DNA of 64,000 nt from assembly GCA_014904845.1 (NCBI GenBank), contig MU119303.1:115409-179408 (forward strand). Direction: 5' to 3'. Source of the DNA: Acephala macrosclerotiorum. Its lineage: Eukaryota; Ascomycota; Leotiomycetes; Helotiales; Mollisiaceae. Below the pieces are notes generated by a model, which saw only the letters and a program-made list of their open reading frames with translations, had not been told where the DNA came from and did not search any database. This document shows, piece by piece, positions 34,018-44,989 of the stretch. The position numbers were made by a program, and so were the translations under genes. How positions within the stretch are numbered: position 1 is the first letter of the stretch; every line of letters starts with the position of its first letter.

Positions 34018-34344
34018 ATGTCGTTTTTGTCGAAAGTAAGGGTTCGATGACGCACTCTTTAAATGATGATCGGCAGGACATGATAAAAGAGGGCATTCGG
34101 ACTGTAAAATAATGCTTCAATCAATCAAGATTGATCACTCACAGCACCTCCGTTTGACAGTTTTTACAATTTTCAGATCTTCCAACAGAGGTTCGCTTCT
34201 TGGTTTGGAAGCGAGCTTTTCCAGGTCCACGAATCGTCGAACTGGTCTCCGAGTGTGGGTATAATATTAGTGCAATAGTCACGTGCAACACTAGGCTGCA
34301 TTAGGACTAGCCCAACTGCGCTAGAGTTGAGGTTATATTTTTTA

Positions 34345-37329
34345 CAGTCTTGGGCACGGTATTTCCGGTAAAAACCGTGACTATACTGAATAAATAACTT
34401 ATTCTTTATCCGTTGAATGAATGGTTATTCAATAATTTAACGGTATTTGAATAATTACTTGAATATTCAATCAAATAACTCGTAAAATTGTAAGTCCGGC
34501 CCCGCAGCCAATAGAATTGCTCGGTTGCTCTTTAGCTCTAAATAGAATCTCGCACAAACAGCAGTACTATAAAGAATTATCATCATCAATACCACTACTT
34601 ACAGCCCATTTACAGTCTTTATTCCATCTAAAAACGAATCAAATATGTCCCGACAACCTTCTATCACTTTTTCTGGCTTTCCTAGAAAAGAACTGCACTT
34701 TCGAGAGCCTTTCCAGACCTCTTCGAAGCGGAACAGAGTTTCCACTTCTTCTGATCAAAATGCACTTATATTACCATCTTACAACCGCTCTAAGAAGAGA
34801 GCCTTTCCTTTTAAACCTACGAACGCGTTCTTTTTCAAAGGTCTACACTCTCTCTACAATCGCTCCGTTTATGAGTCTAATTACTATATGATGATTGTAA
34901 TATGTTCCCAGTTAGAATATACGACTTACGAGTTTAAACTTATTAATCGTTCTTTGACAAAAACGAATAACTACAAAAGCCACTATTAAAAGTATTATCC
35001 AGTAATTTTTTTAAATCAAAAAAAAGTCGATAAACAGTTTAGAATGAAGAGAGTTGGTAAAAAGCTTTATTTTCAGAAACCCGAGTTCGATCAAATCTAT
35101 AACGAACGATATCGCTTTTTATTACTCGAATAGATCGTTAAAAACAATTTATTTTTTTCTATCGTCGACCAATTAGAAACACGAGCTTTGATCAAATTTT
35201 TTTTTTCTACGACGAAGTAGATCTCTTGCAAGCTATTAATGAGCGATTTGAAGGCACGATACGAAGTAAAAGAAAAAGAACAATATAATATCTTTTAAAC
35301 ACATATAGAATCTAGTGGACGCGTTTCTCTTACAACGAATAAGTAGTCTGAAAACAATAAACTGGATTACTCTACTGTAATAAAACATATTATTACGAAA
35401 GTAAGAGAGTATATTTCTATTCTTTTAAATATTATTGAATTTGAAAAAGCTTTTTATAATAGAAAATATTTCTACGAGAAACTTTTAGTAATTATAGACC
35501 GATTCAATATCACTCACGCTATTATCGTTATTACTCGAGATAACGCTGCTTTTAATAATACAATACTTGAAAAGTTTGAAACTATCGTTGAAAAGAAATA
35601 CGAAGAAATAAAAAAAGCAAACAAAGCGTTTAACTTTCTACGATTTAATCGCTTTAAAGAAAACGTTCACTACTATGTGCATATTTATAATATTGCGATT
35701 CAAGTAAATACGTAGAATCTGTTTCTTTTCAATATCGAATCTATTTCTTGCCATACAATTTGTATAAGAATATAGTAGATCAAACATTGCAATAAGACGC
35801 GCTCAATTTCGCTCGATTCGCTTTAATGTTATAAATCATATTAGACATTTAAAGTAAGTAAAAATATACTCTAATACTTTTCAGTTTTTGCAATTGTTAA
35901 ATCTGAATCTAACGTACGTCGTTCACATTATATTTGGACTATAAAAAGAGCAATAGATTCTACTGATAGCGGCAAACATTCTGTTTTCTTTATTTTTCGT
36001 TGTCTCGCCCTTATTTTCAAAGGTAGAAAACTACTACGTCAAAAGCTCAAAAGGATGTGCGAGAGTTTAAACATCTCTTTCAACGAACTCCTTAACGATA
36101 TGTCTGTTCGTTGGAACTCTATTGATAAGTTGATCAAAGTTTTAATCAAAATAGAAAAGTTTTTACGGGTCGTATTACAATTCCAGGAATGGGACGCGTC
36201 TGTTCGTGAGTATTTGACGTCAATTGATGAGAATTAGACTATACTAAAGCAGATCGCGATCTTCTTTAATATTTTTCGACGACCTACGATTTAAGTTTAA
36301 ATCGAGAAGTATTTAACTCTTTACAATACAATTCCCGATTATCTCTACATGTTACGACAATTGCAAATTTTCTAAGCTTAAAACGATAAACCGTTTTTTC
36401 AATCTGCCGCTATCGTTGATTACAAAGTCTTCGAAGAATACTATAAAAAATCTCTCGCAATACGTTATTCTTTCGTTGCTTTAATTTGCGATTTTCGATA
36501 CAAGTTTAATTACGTTTTCTATATGTACGATAACGAGGGTAGAGTTAACGCGACGCAATATAAAAGAGCGAAAGCACACTTCGAGCACGTTTACAATCAG
36601 TACAAACGTAAATCTGTCGCGATCGCTATAGTTGTACGAGAGCGAAAGCAAAAAGTAGAGCGCCAATGTATTGCGCAAAATCAACGAATTTCCTCTTTTA
36701 TCGAAGAAGGCAACGAAGATTGAAGAAATAATCTATATCACGGTTACGCAAAACACGTCGCTGTTCAACGCGCTGAAAAGCCTTTGATTGTCGCCAATAC
36801 TGAGCTTGAACAGTAGTTTAAAGAGCCCGTTTTTAATATCAAAATTACCCACGAAAAGATGAAAGATTACTTACTCAATAAAACTTACGAATATCCTATT
36901 ATTTGTCAAATAGCCCGCGACTTCCTCGCTATCCCTGCAACCTCCGCTCCCTTCGAACGCGCGTTCAGTTACGTTGGCCTTCTAATCTCAAAGCGACGAA
37001 CAAAAATATCTAGTGAGAACGTGCGATACGTACTGTGTTTGAAAAGCTAAAAGTTCTTAGTCGAAGTCGATAATAAGAAAGAGATTTTCTTTGATAAAAA
37101 TAAAAATATTATCCCGTTTACAGTCCCTATTCTTATTGTTTCTAGCACTGCTCAAAATGATTTTTTTGTTGTATAATATATCCTCATTTCTCTTTCCAAA
37201 AACCGGTATTTCTGAATATTCAATCAAAACCGTCTTTTTTCTTCCCGAAATTTATATTCTCACCGGTTATTTAACCCGGAAAATCCTCACTGAATAATAC
37301 CGGTAATACCGAAACCGCGCTCAAGACTG
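34345..37329 (+). mobile_element. hAT-superfamily DNA transposon, degenerate
   Basis: The left end CAGTCTTGGGCACGGT and the right end, read in reverse complement as CAGTCTTGAGCGCGGT, form 16-bp terminal inverted repeats with two mismatches. The element is 2,985 bp and is flanked by an exact 8-bp duplication ATTTTTTA (34337-34344 and 37330-37337), the target length typical of hAT. The empty site is preserved in the right LTR of the host retroelement. Confidence 0.92.
34645..37050 (+). pseudogene. hAT transposase, broken by many stops
   Basis: Homology pieces lie in hAT order. A middle part reads VREYISILLNIIEFEKAFYN then IIDRFNITHAIIVITRDNAA, the catalytic-core region with the conserved DNA triplet. 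Then comes FNELLNDMSVRWNSIDKLIK (the RWNS motif). At 36859-37050 the C-terminal dimerisation domain reads YPIICQIARDFLAIPATSAP followed by FERAFSYVG. Numerous TAG and frame breaks occur between them, several where Trp or Gln codons are expected, consistent with RIP. The N-terminal part from 34645 is poorly recognisable, with no clear BED finger. The element cannot move by itself. Confidence 0.85.
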
Positions 37330-37452
37330 ATTTTTTAACTCTTGTGCAACTTCTAGGGAACGAATTACTTTATATGCATACTAAAAATTAAAAGTTTTAC
37401 GTGCGTTTTTTGTTTTTTTTTATTCGAATAAACATTTTTTAGTAAATTAATA

Positions 37453-40242
37453 TTAATTAATAATTGTTTAATTAATTACGAAATAATAAAAATTAATTTA
37501 AAAAAAATTAAACTATAAAAGAATATTATATTTACTCTTATAAAAATTAATACACTTTTGTATTATATTATAAAATACGAAAATTTTTTAAAAATTTAAA
37601 TAATCGATAATAAATCGTTTTAATAATTATTATATGTAAATTTATTTAAATTTATATTTATTATATAAAATAATATTATTTACGAATATTTAATTATAAA
37701 AAAGTATTATATTTATTTTTATAATTATTGAATATATATAAAAAACGATAATTTTTTTTATTTAATAATAATTTTTTTATTAAATAATTTATTAATTAAA
37801 ATAAATATTTTTTGAATATTTTTTAAAAATTCGATAATAAATAATTATTCGAATATTTTACGACGATTTGATATAAATAATTATTCGAATACTTTATAAA
37901 AACTCGATTTAATTAATTATTTTATTTTAATTAAAAATTTTTTTTTAAAACGCGTAAAATTATAAATTTTTACAATTTTATAATATTTACAAAAATTTAA
38001 TTATAAAAAAAATATTATATTTATTTTTATAATCGTCGAATTTATAATTAATAATATTTTAATTCGATAAATTTTTTTTTTTTTTATTACGATAAATTTT
38101 TTCTTTTTATAATTACGAATTAATCGATCGATAATACGTGTAAATAATATTATTTTATGATTACGTTTTATAAAACGTCGTTTCGAATTCGTAAAATCTT
38201 TAAAATAATTATTTGTAGAGTTTTTTACGTTATTTAAAAATTTCAATAATTTCAAATATTGATTTTATTAATTCTATATAAATAAATAACGATTAAATTT
38301 CAAATTACAATTTTAAAATCGATTTTACGATTACGTGTAAAAATATTCATTTATTGAATTATTATATATTATATTTTTTTAATTTAATAAAGAAAATATT
38401 ATTTGATTTTAACGTGTAATAATAAATATTTTTATAATAATACTCGAATTATTATAATTCGAAACGAAATAAAATATATTATTATTAAAATTAAAAAATA
38501 TAAAAAAATTTACGATTAATATTTAATTTTATCGAAAAATAATAATAATTATAATTTAAATAATATTTAATAATTGAACAATAATAAATAATTTAAAATA
38601 CAATACGAAAAAAATTTCAAATATTTTATAAAATATATTATTAATAATAAAAATCGTAAAAAAACGAATTTAAATCGATATTATAAAAAAAATATTAAAT
38701 TTAAAAAATATTATTAATATTTTTCGAATTTTATAATTTCGAAATAAATTTAATTAAATAAAAAAAAAATTTTTAAAAAAAAAAAAAAAAATATTAAAAT
38801 TTTTATTTTAAATTTAAAAAATTTAATTAAAAAATTAAAAAATTATTTTTAATTATATAATTATTAAATATTTATTAATAGAAAATTGATTTTTATAAAT
38901 TTATAAAAAAATTGTAAATAAAAAAAAATATTATAAATAAACAAAAAAAGAAATTAAAAATTAAACGAAATATAAAAAATTGTATTCGTAATAAAATTCA
39001 ATAAATAAAAAAAAATTTTATTAAAAAAATTAATTAAATTTCGATTTTAAAATACGATATTTTTAATATTTCAAATATTTATTTTTAGATTTCAAAATAC
39101 GATATTTTAAATACATATTTTTAAAAAGTAATTTATTTAATTTATTTTATTTTAAAAAAAAATATTAAAATTAATAATTAAAAAACGTTTTTATTAATAA
39201 AAATAAAAATAATTATATTAATATTAAAATTTTCAATTAAAATAATATTATTATTATTAATTTTAAATTTTTTAATAATTTAATTTATTGAAAATAATTA
39301 TTAATTTAATAAAATTATATAATATTATTAATAGTAAATTACGAATTTTTTACGATTATTATTAAAAAATCGATTTAATAAAAAAATATTACAATTAAAT
39401 ATTTTTTATTATAATAATATTATAAAAAAAAATTACGATTTTAATATTATAATTAATATAATAAAAATTTATTTTAAAATTAAAAAAATTATTAATTGTA
39501 TATATTTAAATAAAAAAAATTATTATAATTAATCAAAAAAAATTTTACTTTAAATATTTACAAATTTTTTTCGATTAATTCGAAAAAATTTAATAAAAAT
39601 TATTATTTAAATATTAAATAAAATATAATTTTAAAAATCAAATTATTAATATTTATAGAAATATTAAAAAATACAATTTAATTTTTTATAATTCTATTTC
39701 TATATACGAAAAAATTTACGTATAATTAAAATTTGCAATTAATACGAAAATACGAACTCGAAAATTTAATTCGATATCGATTACGATTACGATAATAATA
39801 ATAAAAATAATATACGTATTTTTTAATTATATTAACGAAATTCGAACGATTATATATACGAAAAAATTATTAAAAGTAATAAACGTAAACAAAACAAAGA
39901 AAAATACAAATAACGAAAAAAAAAAAAAAAATTTATTAAAAAAAAAAATATATATATTTTTTTTTTATATTATATTTTAATATTATTATAATTATTTAAT
40001 TTATAAAATCAAAAAAAGAGAATTATTTTAATTTCAATATTTATAATTTCTAATAAACTTCAAAAATAGCGCTAGTTTATTAGCGTTATTTTTAAAGTTT
40101 AATTATATAATTTTTATATAATTTTTATATTAAAATATTAACGAGTTTTACGTATTAACGAATTACGATAAAAGAAAAAAATAAAAGTATTTAATTAATT
40201 GGATTAAACTAGTTGCACTTAGTAGAAAGAAAGAACTGCTAG
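37453..40242. other. AT-rich, RIP-like internal region of the LTR element
   Basis: Almost all A and T. The remaining C/G is mostly in CpG (TTCGAA, TACGAA). No open frame above about 85 codons and no protein similarity can be read. Confidence 0.75.
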
Positions 40243-40448
40243 TGTAAATATAATATTAGTGCAATAGTCACGTGCAGCACTAGGCTGCATTAGGACTAGC
40301 CCAACTGCGCTAGAGTTGAGATTATATTCTTTAACTCTTGTGCAAGTTCTAGAGAACGAACCACTTTATACGCATACTAAGAATCAAGAGTCTTACGTGC
40401 GTCCTTTGTTTTCCCCTATTCGAATAGACATCCCCTGGTGAACCAACA
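40243..40448. repeat. Right LTR, 206 bp
   Basis: Starts TGTAAATATAATATTAG and ends GGTGAACCAACA, followed by the target duplication CCGAG. Its copy of the hAT target reads ATTCTTTA and is unoccupied. Confidence 0.9.
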
Positions 40449-40989
40449 CCGAGAATACCTCTTCATCTCCTCATCACATCCCACAGCTAGCCAACGAAGC
40501 CGATCTCCTGGCCCTTGACCGAGCATGTAAGGAGTCGCGTCAAATTCTCCGGGAGAACTACAAGCTATTCTTTCCCTTCCAACATGAACGCCCTACCTTT
40601 GTTGACGTCTCACGAGACACCTTGTACTTTGCGGACTATGATGCCTTTGATGAATTCATTTGGCAATCAGAGAATTCAGAACGCAGTTCTCAGGGTTTCC
40701 AAGAGCTGTTTAAATCTCTGCAATGTTTCGCCACTAGGAGCCCTCTTTACAAACGGAACGCAAGGAGGAGACGCTACTTATTCGAGCCATAGAATCTTGC
40801 CAATTTCTGCGCCTTCATAAAAAATTGCCCAAACTCAAACATCTTACATTTGTCTTGGGCTCGGAACTAAGGCGGGAGGAGACCGAAAGCTTTTTGCCGA
40901 GCTTGCATGGACTTGGGAGGAAATGCTTCGACAAGTACGACGAGGAGGTGCTCAATAGGCTTAGAATTGAGACTGCGAATGAATTCTAA

Positions 40990-41420
40990 AGACCGGGACA
41001 ACCAGAAATCGGATACCAAGGAGCGTCTGAAGGAAACAAAGTTATATACGTGGTTAGCAAGCAATCGACGATGACACGACCAGTGGGCGTTCTTTTCAGG
41101 TGGACCGTGCTTCAGGAGGTGATGGTCATTGTGGGTATGCGTCGATGTGCAATTCGTTGCGAGTAGAACAAAGTCATATATCAAGTGCACTGCACTCCCC
41201 AGTTGTAAACTCTCTGGCATGAAAGGCGCTCTTTTCGAAATGGATAAAAGTTTTCTTCCTCAAATGATTCGCGTTTACAAGACTGACCATGAATCACGAG
41301 CAACTTTCTTTGTCCATTCGCGGCAGAAGCCAGGGGCATCCTCTATCAACTATATTTTCCTACCATCCGAGACTACAGTTCGACAAGTCAGCTTCCAAAT
41401 GCACACGCTTTATGAGGACA
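40990..41420. other. Spacer between two broken 2EXR copies
   Basis: Normal base composition; short frames without recognisable motifs. Confidence 0.35.
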
Positions 41421-41492
41421 ATGTCTTTGACTAGTTTTTCTACACTTTCCACCCAGTTTCGACTGCAGATATGGTACTCTGTGTTCTCTAGT
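41421..41492 (+). pseudogene. 2EXR relic, N-terminus cut by AT-rich insertion
   Basis: MSLTSFSTLSTQFRLQIWYS is a degenerate but clear 2EXR start (expected LPTE where it has LSTQ). Within a few codons the sequence passes into AT-rich repeat DNA. No continuation of the gene was found on the far side. Confidence 0.6.
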
Positions 41493-44462
41493 AATCGAAT
41501 TATTATAGTGTTTAGTAATTATAACAAAGATAATTTTTTGCTCGCCCAGAAAAATATAATTACAATTTTATATAATAAAAATTTAAAGTTTAATTTTATA
41601 TTTTTAATTAATTAATTACAAAGTATATTATATTAAAAAATTATTATATATCGAAATTAAAATTTTTAAGTTTATTATTTGTTGTTTTATTTTTTATTTA
41701 TATATATAATTTAATTATATTTGGTATTTAAATTAAAATAATTAAATAATAATAAAAAATATATAAATTTTAATATAACGACGAAATTAATAAAATAATA
41801 ATCTCGATATTATAATAATATTAATAAAATAATAAAAACGAAAAATTGTATTTTAATATATAATATTTTTTTTAAATATTTTTTTTTAAATATAATTTTT
41901 TTATTTAAAAAATATATAAAAATAATATTTCGTTTTATTAATAAATAAAAATTTGTAATTCAAATATAAATAATATAAAACTTTATTAAATTAAATAATA
42001 AATTTAAAATATTTAATTATTTTTTTTTAAGTTTTTTAATAAAATAAATAATTAAATAATTAATAATAAAAAAAAACTATTAAATAATTTAAATAATTTA
42101 TTAATTAATTCGAATAAAAATAAAAATATATTATTATTTTATTTAAATTTTTTAAATATTATAATAATTTTTTTATATAATTTTTTTTATAATAAAAAAT
42201 TTAATTTAATTAAAAAATATTATTACGAATTATATAATTCGTAATATATAATTAAATTAATATTTAAAATATTAATATATAATTTTTTTTTATAATATTA
42301 AAATTATTTAATTTTTTAAAAAAAAAATTATATTAAATTATTATTTATTCGATTTAAAAATTAATATTAAATTACGTATTATTTATATAATACGAATTAT
42401 TTTAATAATAAACGATTTAAATAAAATTTAATTAATTTTTTTTAAATTTTTTTTTTAAATAATAATAATTATATAATAAATATATTTTATAATTTTACGA
42501 TTTTATATTATATAAATTAAATTTTAATATTAAAAACGAAAAAATAAATTTATATAATTTAAAATTTTATCGTTTTTTATATTTCGATTTTTTAATATAA
42601 TAAACAAATTTATATTAGCGTTTATTATAAAATTAATATTATATAAAAAAGAAATATAATTTTAAATATTATAAATATTTGAATAAAATTCGATTAATAA
42701 ATTTAATTTAAAAAATATTAAAAAATATAAATCAAATATAAAAAAATTTTTTTTTATACGAGTTTATTTATAATAAAATCGTTAATATTAATATTAATAA
42801 TAATAAAAAACGTAAAAAAAATTTTATAAACGTTTTAATAAATAATTATAATTATTATCGTAATATTAATAATTAAATTAATATTTATAATTTTAATTCG
42901 AATTATTAAAAATATAATATTTATAAAAAACTCGTTAAATATAAATTTTAATAATATACGATAATAAATTTACGATATTATTTTGAAAAATATTTAAAAA
43001 ATCGTTAAAATTTTAATAAAATTTAATTAAAATAATCGAAAAAATATTAATATAAATTTAATTATTAAATAAAATTATATTAATAAATTTTAATTTAATC
43101 GAAAATTTAATAATAATCGAATTAATATATTATTTTTTATTTAATTAATTTATTAAATTATAATTAATTTAAATTTAAATTTAAATTTTTTAATTAAATT
43201 AATTAAATAATAATTTATTTTTTTAAACGTTTTAAACTTTTTAAACGAGTTTTAAACGATTAAATATTTTAAAACTTATAAATATATAATACGTAATAAA
43301 TTTAAAATTAAATTATTTAAAAGTTTTAATTAATTTTATTATATACGTATTAAAATATATTATTATAAAATTTAAATATAAATTTTTTAAATTTTTTTAT
43401 TAAAATATATTAATGCAATTTTAAATTTAAAATTTTAATATATTTTTTATTTTATAAAATTTTTATTTATTAATTTCAAAATATTTTAAATTGTATTATT
43501 TTTAAAAATTTAAATTAAATAAAACAAATAATATATAATATATTTTATTTATATAAAAAAAATAATAAATTTAATTAATTGTAATTAAAAATCGAAAATA
43601 TATATTTATAATTAAAAGTTTTAATATTTTAATTAATTTAAACGTTTTTAAACGTTTTAAATTTTTTAAATTTTTTAAACGATTTTTAAATTGAAATTAA
43701 ATTTATTATTATTAAATTAAATTATTAAAATTATAAAAAATTATTATAAATAAACGTTATTAATTTACGAAAAAAAAATAATTAAAATCAATTTAATTTA
43801 AAATAAATTAAAATTTATTTTTTAAATTTTTTAATATTTTATATTAAAAATTAATTATATAATTTACGTTATTAAAATTATATATAAAGAAATTACGTAA
43901 TAAATAAAAATATTAAAATTAAAAAAAATTTAAATATAAATTTAAAATAATTTTAATTAATATATTAAATTTTTATAAATAATTAAAATTAATTAATTTT
44001 AAAATTATTTATTTATTTAAAAATAATATTTAATTAATTTATTTTATTTATAAATTATTTAAATTTTATTTTTTAATAAATTAAATTATATATAAAAAAC
44101 TACGCGTTATAAATAAAGTTTTTAATAAAACGAATTAAAAATACGATTTTTATAATTGTTTTAAATTATTTCGAAATTTGTATAAAATCGTTAAATAATA
44201 AAAAATAACGAAAACGAGTATTAATGAAATTCATTTATTATTTATTAAAAACTTTTTTTAAAAAAATTATTATTATTATTTTATTAATTAATATAATAAT
44301 ATTTTATATATTTTATATATTTTTAAATAAATTTTTTATTTTTTAAATTTATATAAAATATTAAAATAATATTAAATTAAATAATTTTTAATTTTATTTC
44401 GAATTTTATTTCAAATTTATTTATATTTTAAAATTTTAAAATTAATAATATTTTTTTAAAGA
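41493..44462. mobile_element. AT-rich RIP-mutated block, probable inserted repeat
   Basis: About 2,970 bp of extreme AT content with C mainly in CpG. The 9-bp sequence TTCTCTAGT occurs at both edges (41484-41492 and 44463-44471), which could be a target-site duplication. No terminal repeats, direct or inverted, could be matched by eye, so the element class is unknown. The left edge cuts a 2EXR relic. Confidence 0.55.
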
Positions 44463-44534
44463 TTCTCTAGTCTAGCAAATTAATTTATTTTTATCGAAAT
44501 CTAGTTAATAATTATATACCCTGTACTTTGGGTT

Positions 44535-44778
44535 TGAAACCCCGGTCTTTGGATTTGGTACTTTTATAAGGGGCATCCAAGAATATCTCTGCAAATGCTC
44601 GCTCGAACCAACTATGTCACTAGCACAAGAGTGGCTTGTAAAGTGTACTAATAGTCATCTACAGTGCCAGGTGTTTGATAGCGTTAAAATGCCTATACGT
44701 GTAGTCAACGTTGGAGCCTGCGACGGACGAATATTTCTGCTCGAGGCTAAGACAGCCATGGCAGGTATCCCACGCTGA
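44535..44778 (+). pseudogene. HET-domain (heterokaryon incompatibility) gene relic, N-terminal part
   Basis: A frame open upstream of an ATG at 44614 reads MSLAQEWLVKCTNSHLQCQV, then KMPIRVVNVGACDGRIFLLE, and stops at 44776-44778. The pattern of a WL..C...H..C segment followed by P.RV(I/V)(D/N)VG is the standard lead-in to the HET domain of fungal incompatibility proteins. The HET domain proper (AALSYCWG and downstream) is missing; sequence after the stop does not continue it. Only about 80 codons remain. Confidence 0.65.
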
Positions 44779-44989
44779 GTCACTGCTAGGGGAGATGAAA
44801 GCCATTTATTACAATGGTTGATACACTGGAGATGAGAAAATGGAGAATGCATTTAGAGGGGATGTCGAAGACCTTTCAGCCTGTAATAATTATCGTACGA
44901 CGGTTCGGTATCCCCTACATCTGAATGAACTCCTTGTGTATAACTCAAAACCCCCCGGAAGATTTGCTTGAATAAGTTTTTAACTCCAT
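44779..44989. other. Spacer before the N-myristoyltransferase 3' end
   Basis: No recognisable content. Confidence 0.3.

Larger units (their letters stand above)
34254..37452. repeat. Left LTR of the element, containing the hAT insertion
   Basis: The two pieces 34254-34344 and 37338-37452 together align with the right LTR over 206 bp. The piece right of the hAT differs from the right LTR almost only by C-to-T and G-to-A changes. The piece left of the hAT is almost unmutated. Confidence 0.88.
34254..40448. mobile_element. LTR retroelement with short LTRs, interrupted by hAT
   Basis: Two LTR copies, each 206 bp once the hAT is removed, start TGT and end ACA (ATA in the RIP-mutated left copy). 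They are flanked by a 5-bp duplication CCGAG at 34249-34253 and 40449-40453. The internal region (37453-40242) is 2,790 bp and extremely AT-rich with no usable frame. That is short for an autonomous element and may be a non-autonomous or deleted one. Superfamily and orientation cannot be told. The insertion is in a 2EXR gene. Confidence 0.9.
34018..40989 (+). pseudogene. 2EXR gene split by a nested transposon insertion
   Basis: The left part is 34018-34253: MSFLSK, a probable intron at 34036-34160, then FLQFSDLPTEVRFLVWKRAF and PGPRIVELVSE. The right part is 40454-40989: NTSSSPHHIPQLANEADLLA, then DRACKESRQILRENYKLFF and YFADYDAFDEF. The LTR element and one CCGAG copy lie between. Across the junction the codons GTC TCC GAG run straight into AAT ACC TCT in the same frame. 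Near 40740-40780 the frame shifts once more, and the tail (LPKLKHLTFVLGSELRREET ... LNRLRIETANEF) ends with TAA at 40987-40989. So the insertion was not the only lesion, unless an intron was missed there. The order of parts matches intact paralogues. Confidence 0.85.

Noticed and set aside
38001..38255. 84-codon Lys/Ile/Asn-rich frame in the AT-rich block
   Set aside because: The composition is what AT-rich RIP DNA produces by chance.
37380..44460. Possible mitochondrial insertion or AT-rich centromere
   Set aside because: LTRs, target duplications and the C-in-CpG pattern explain most of it as mutated transposons; no mitochondrial genes or satellite periodicity were seen.
44535..44600. tRNA-like GGGTTTGAAACCCC segment
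   Set aside because: The stem does not extend to a cloverleaf; there is no anticodon arm, and the sequence lies in the HET relic frame.
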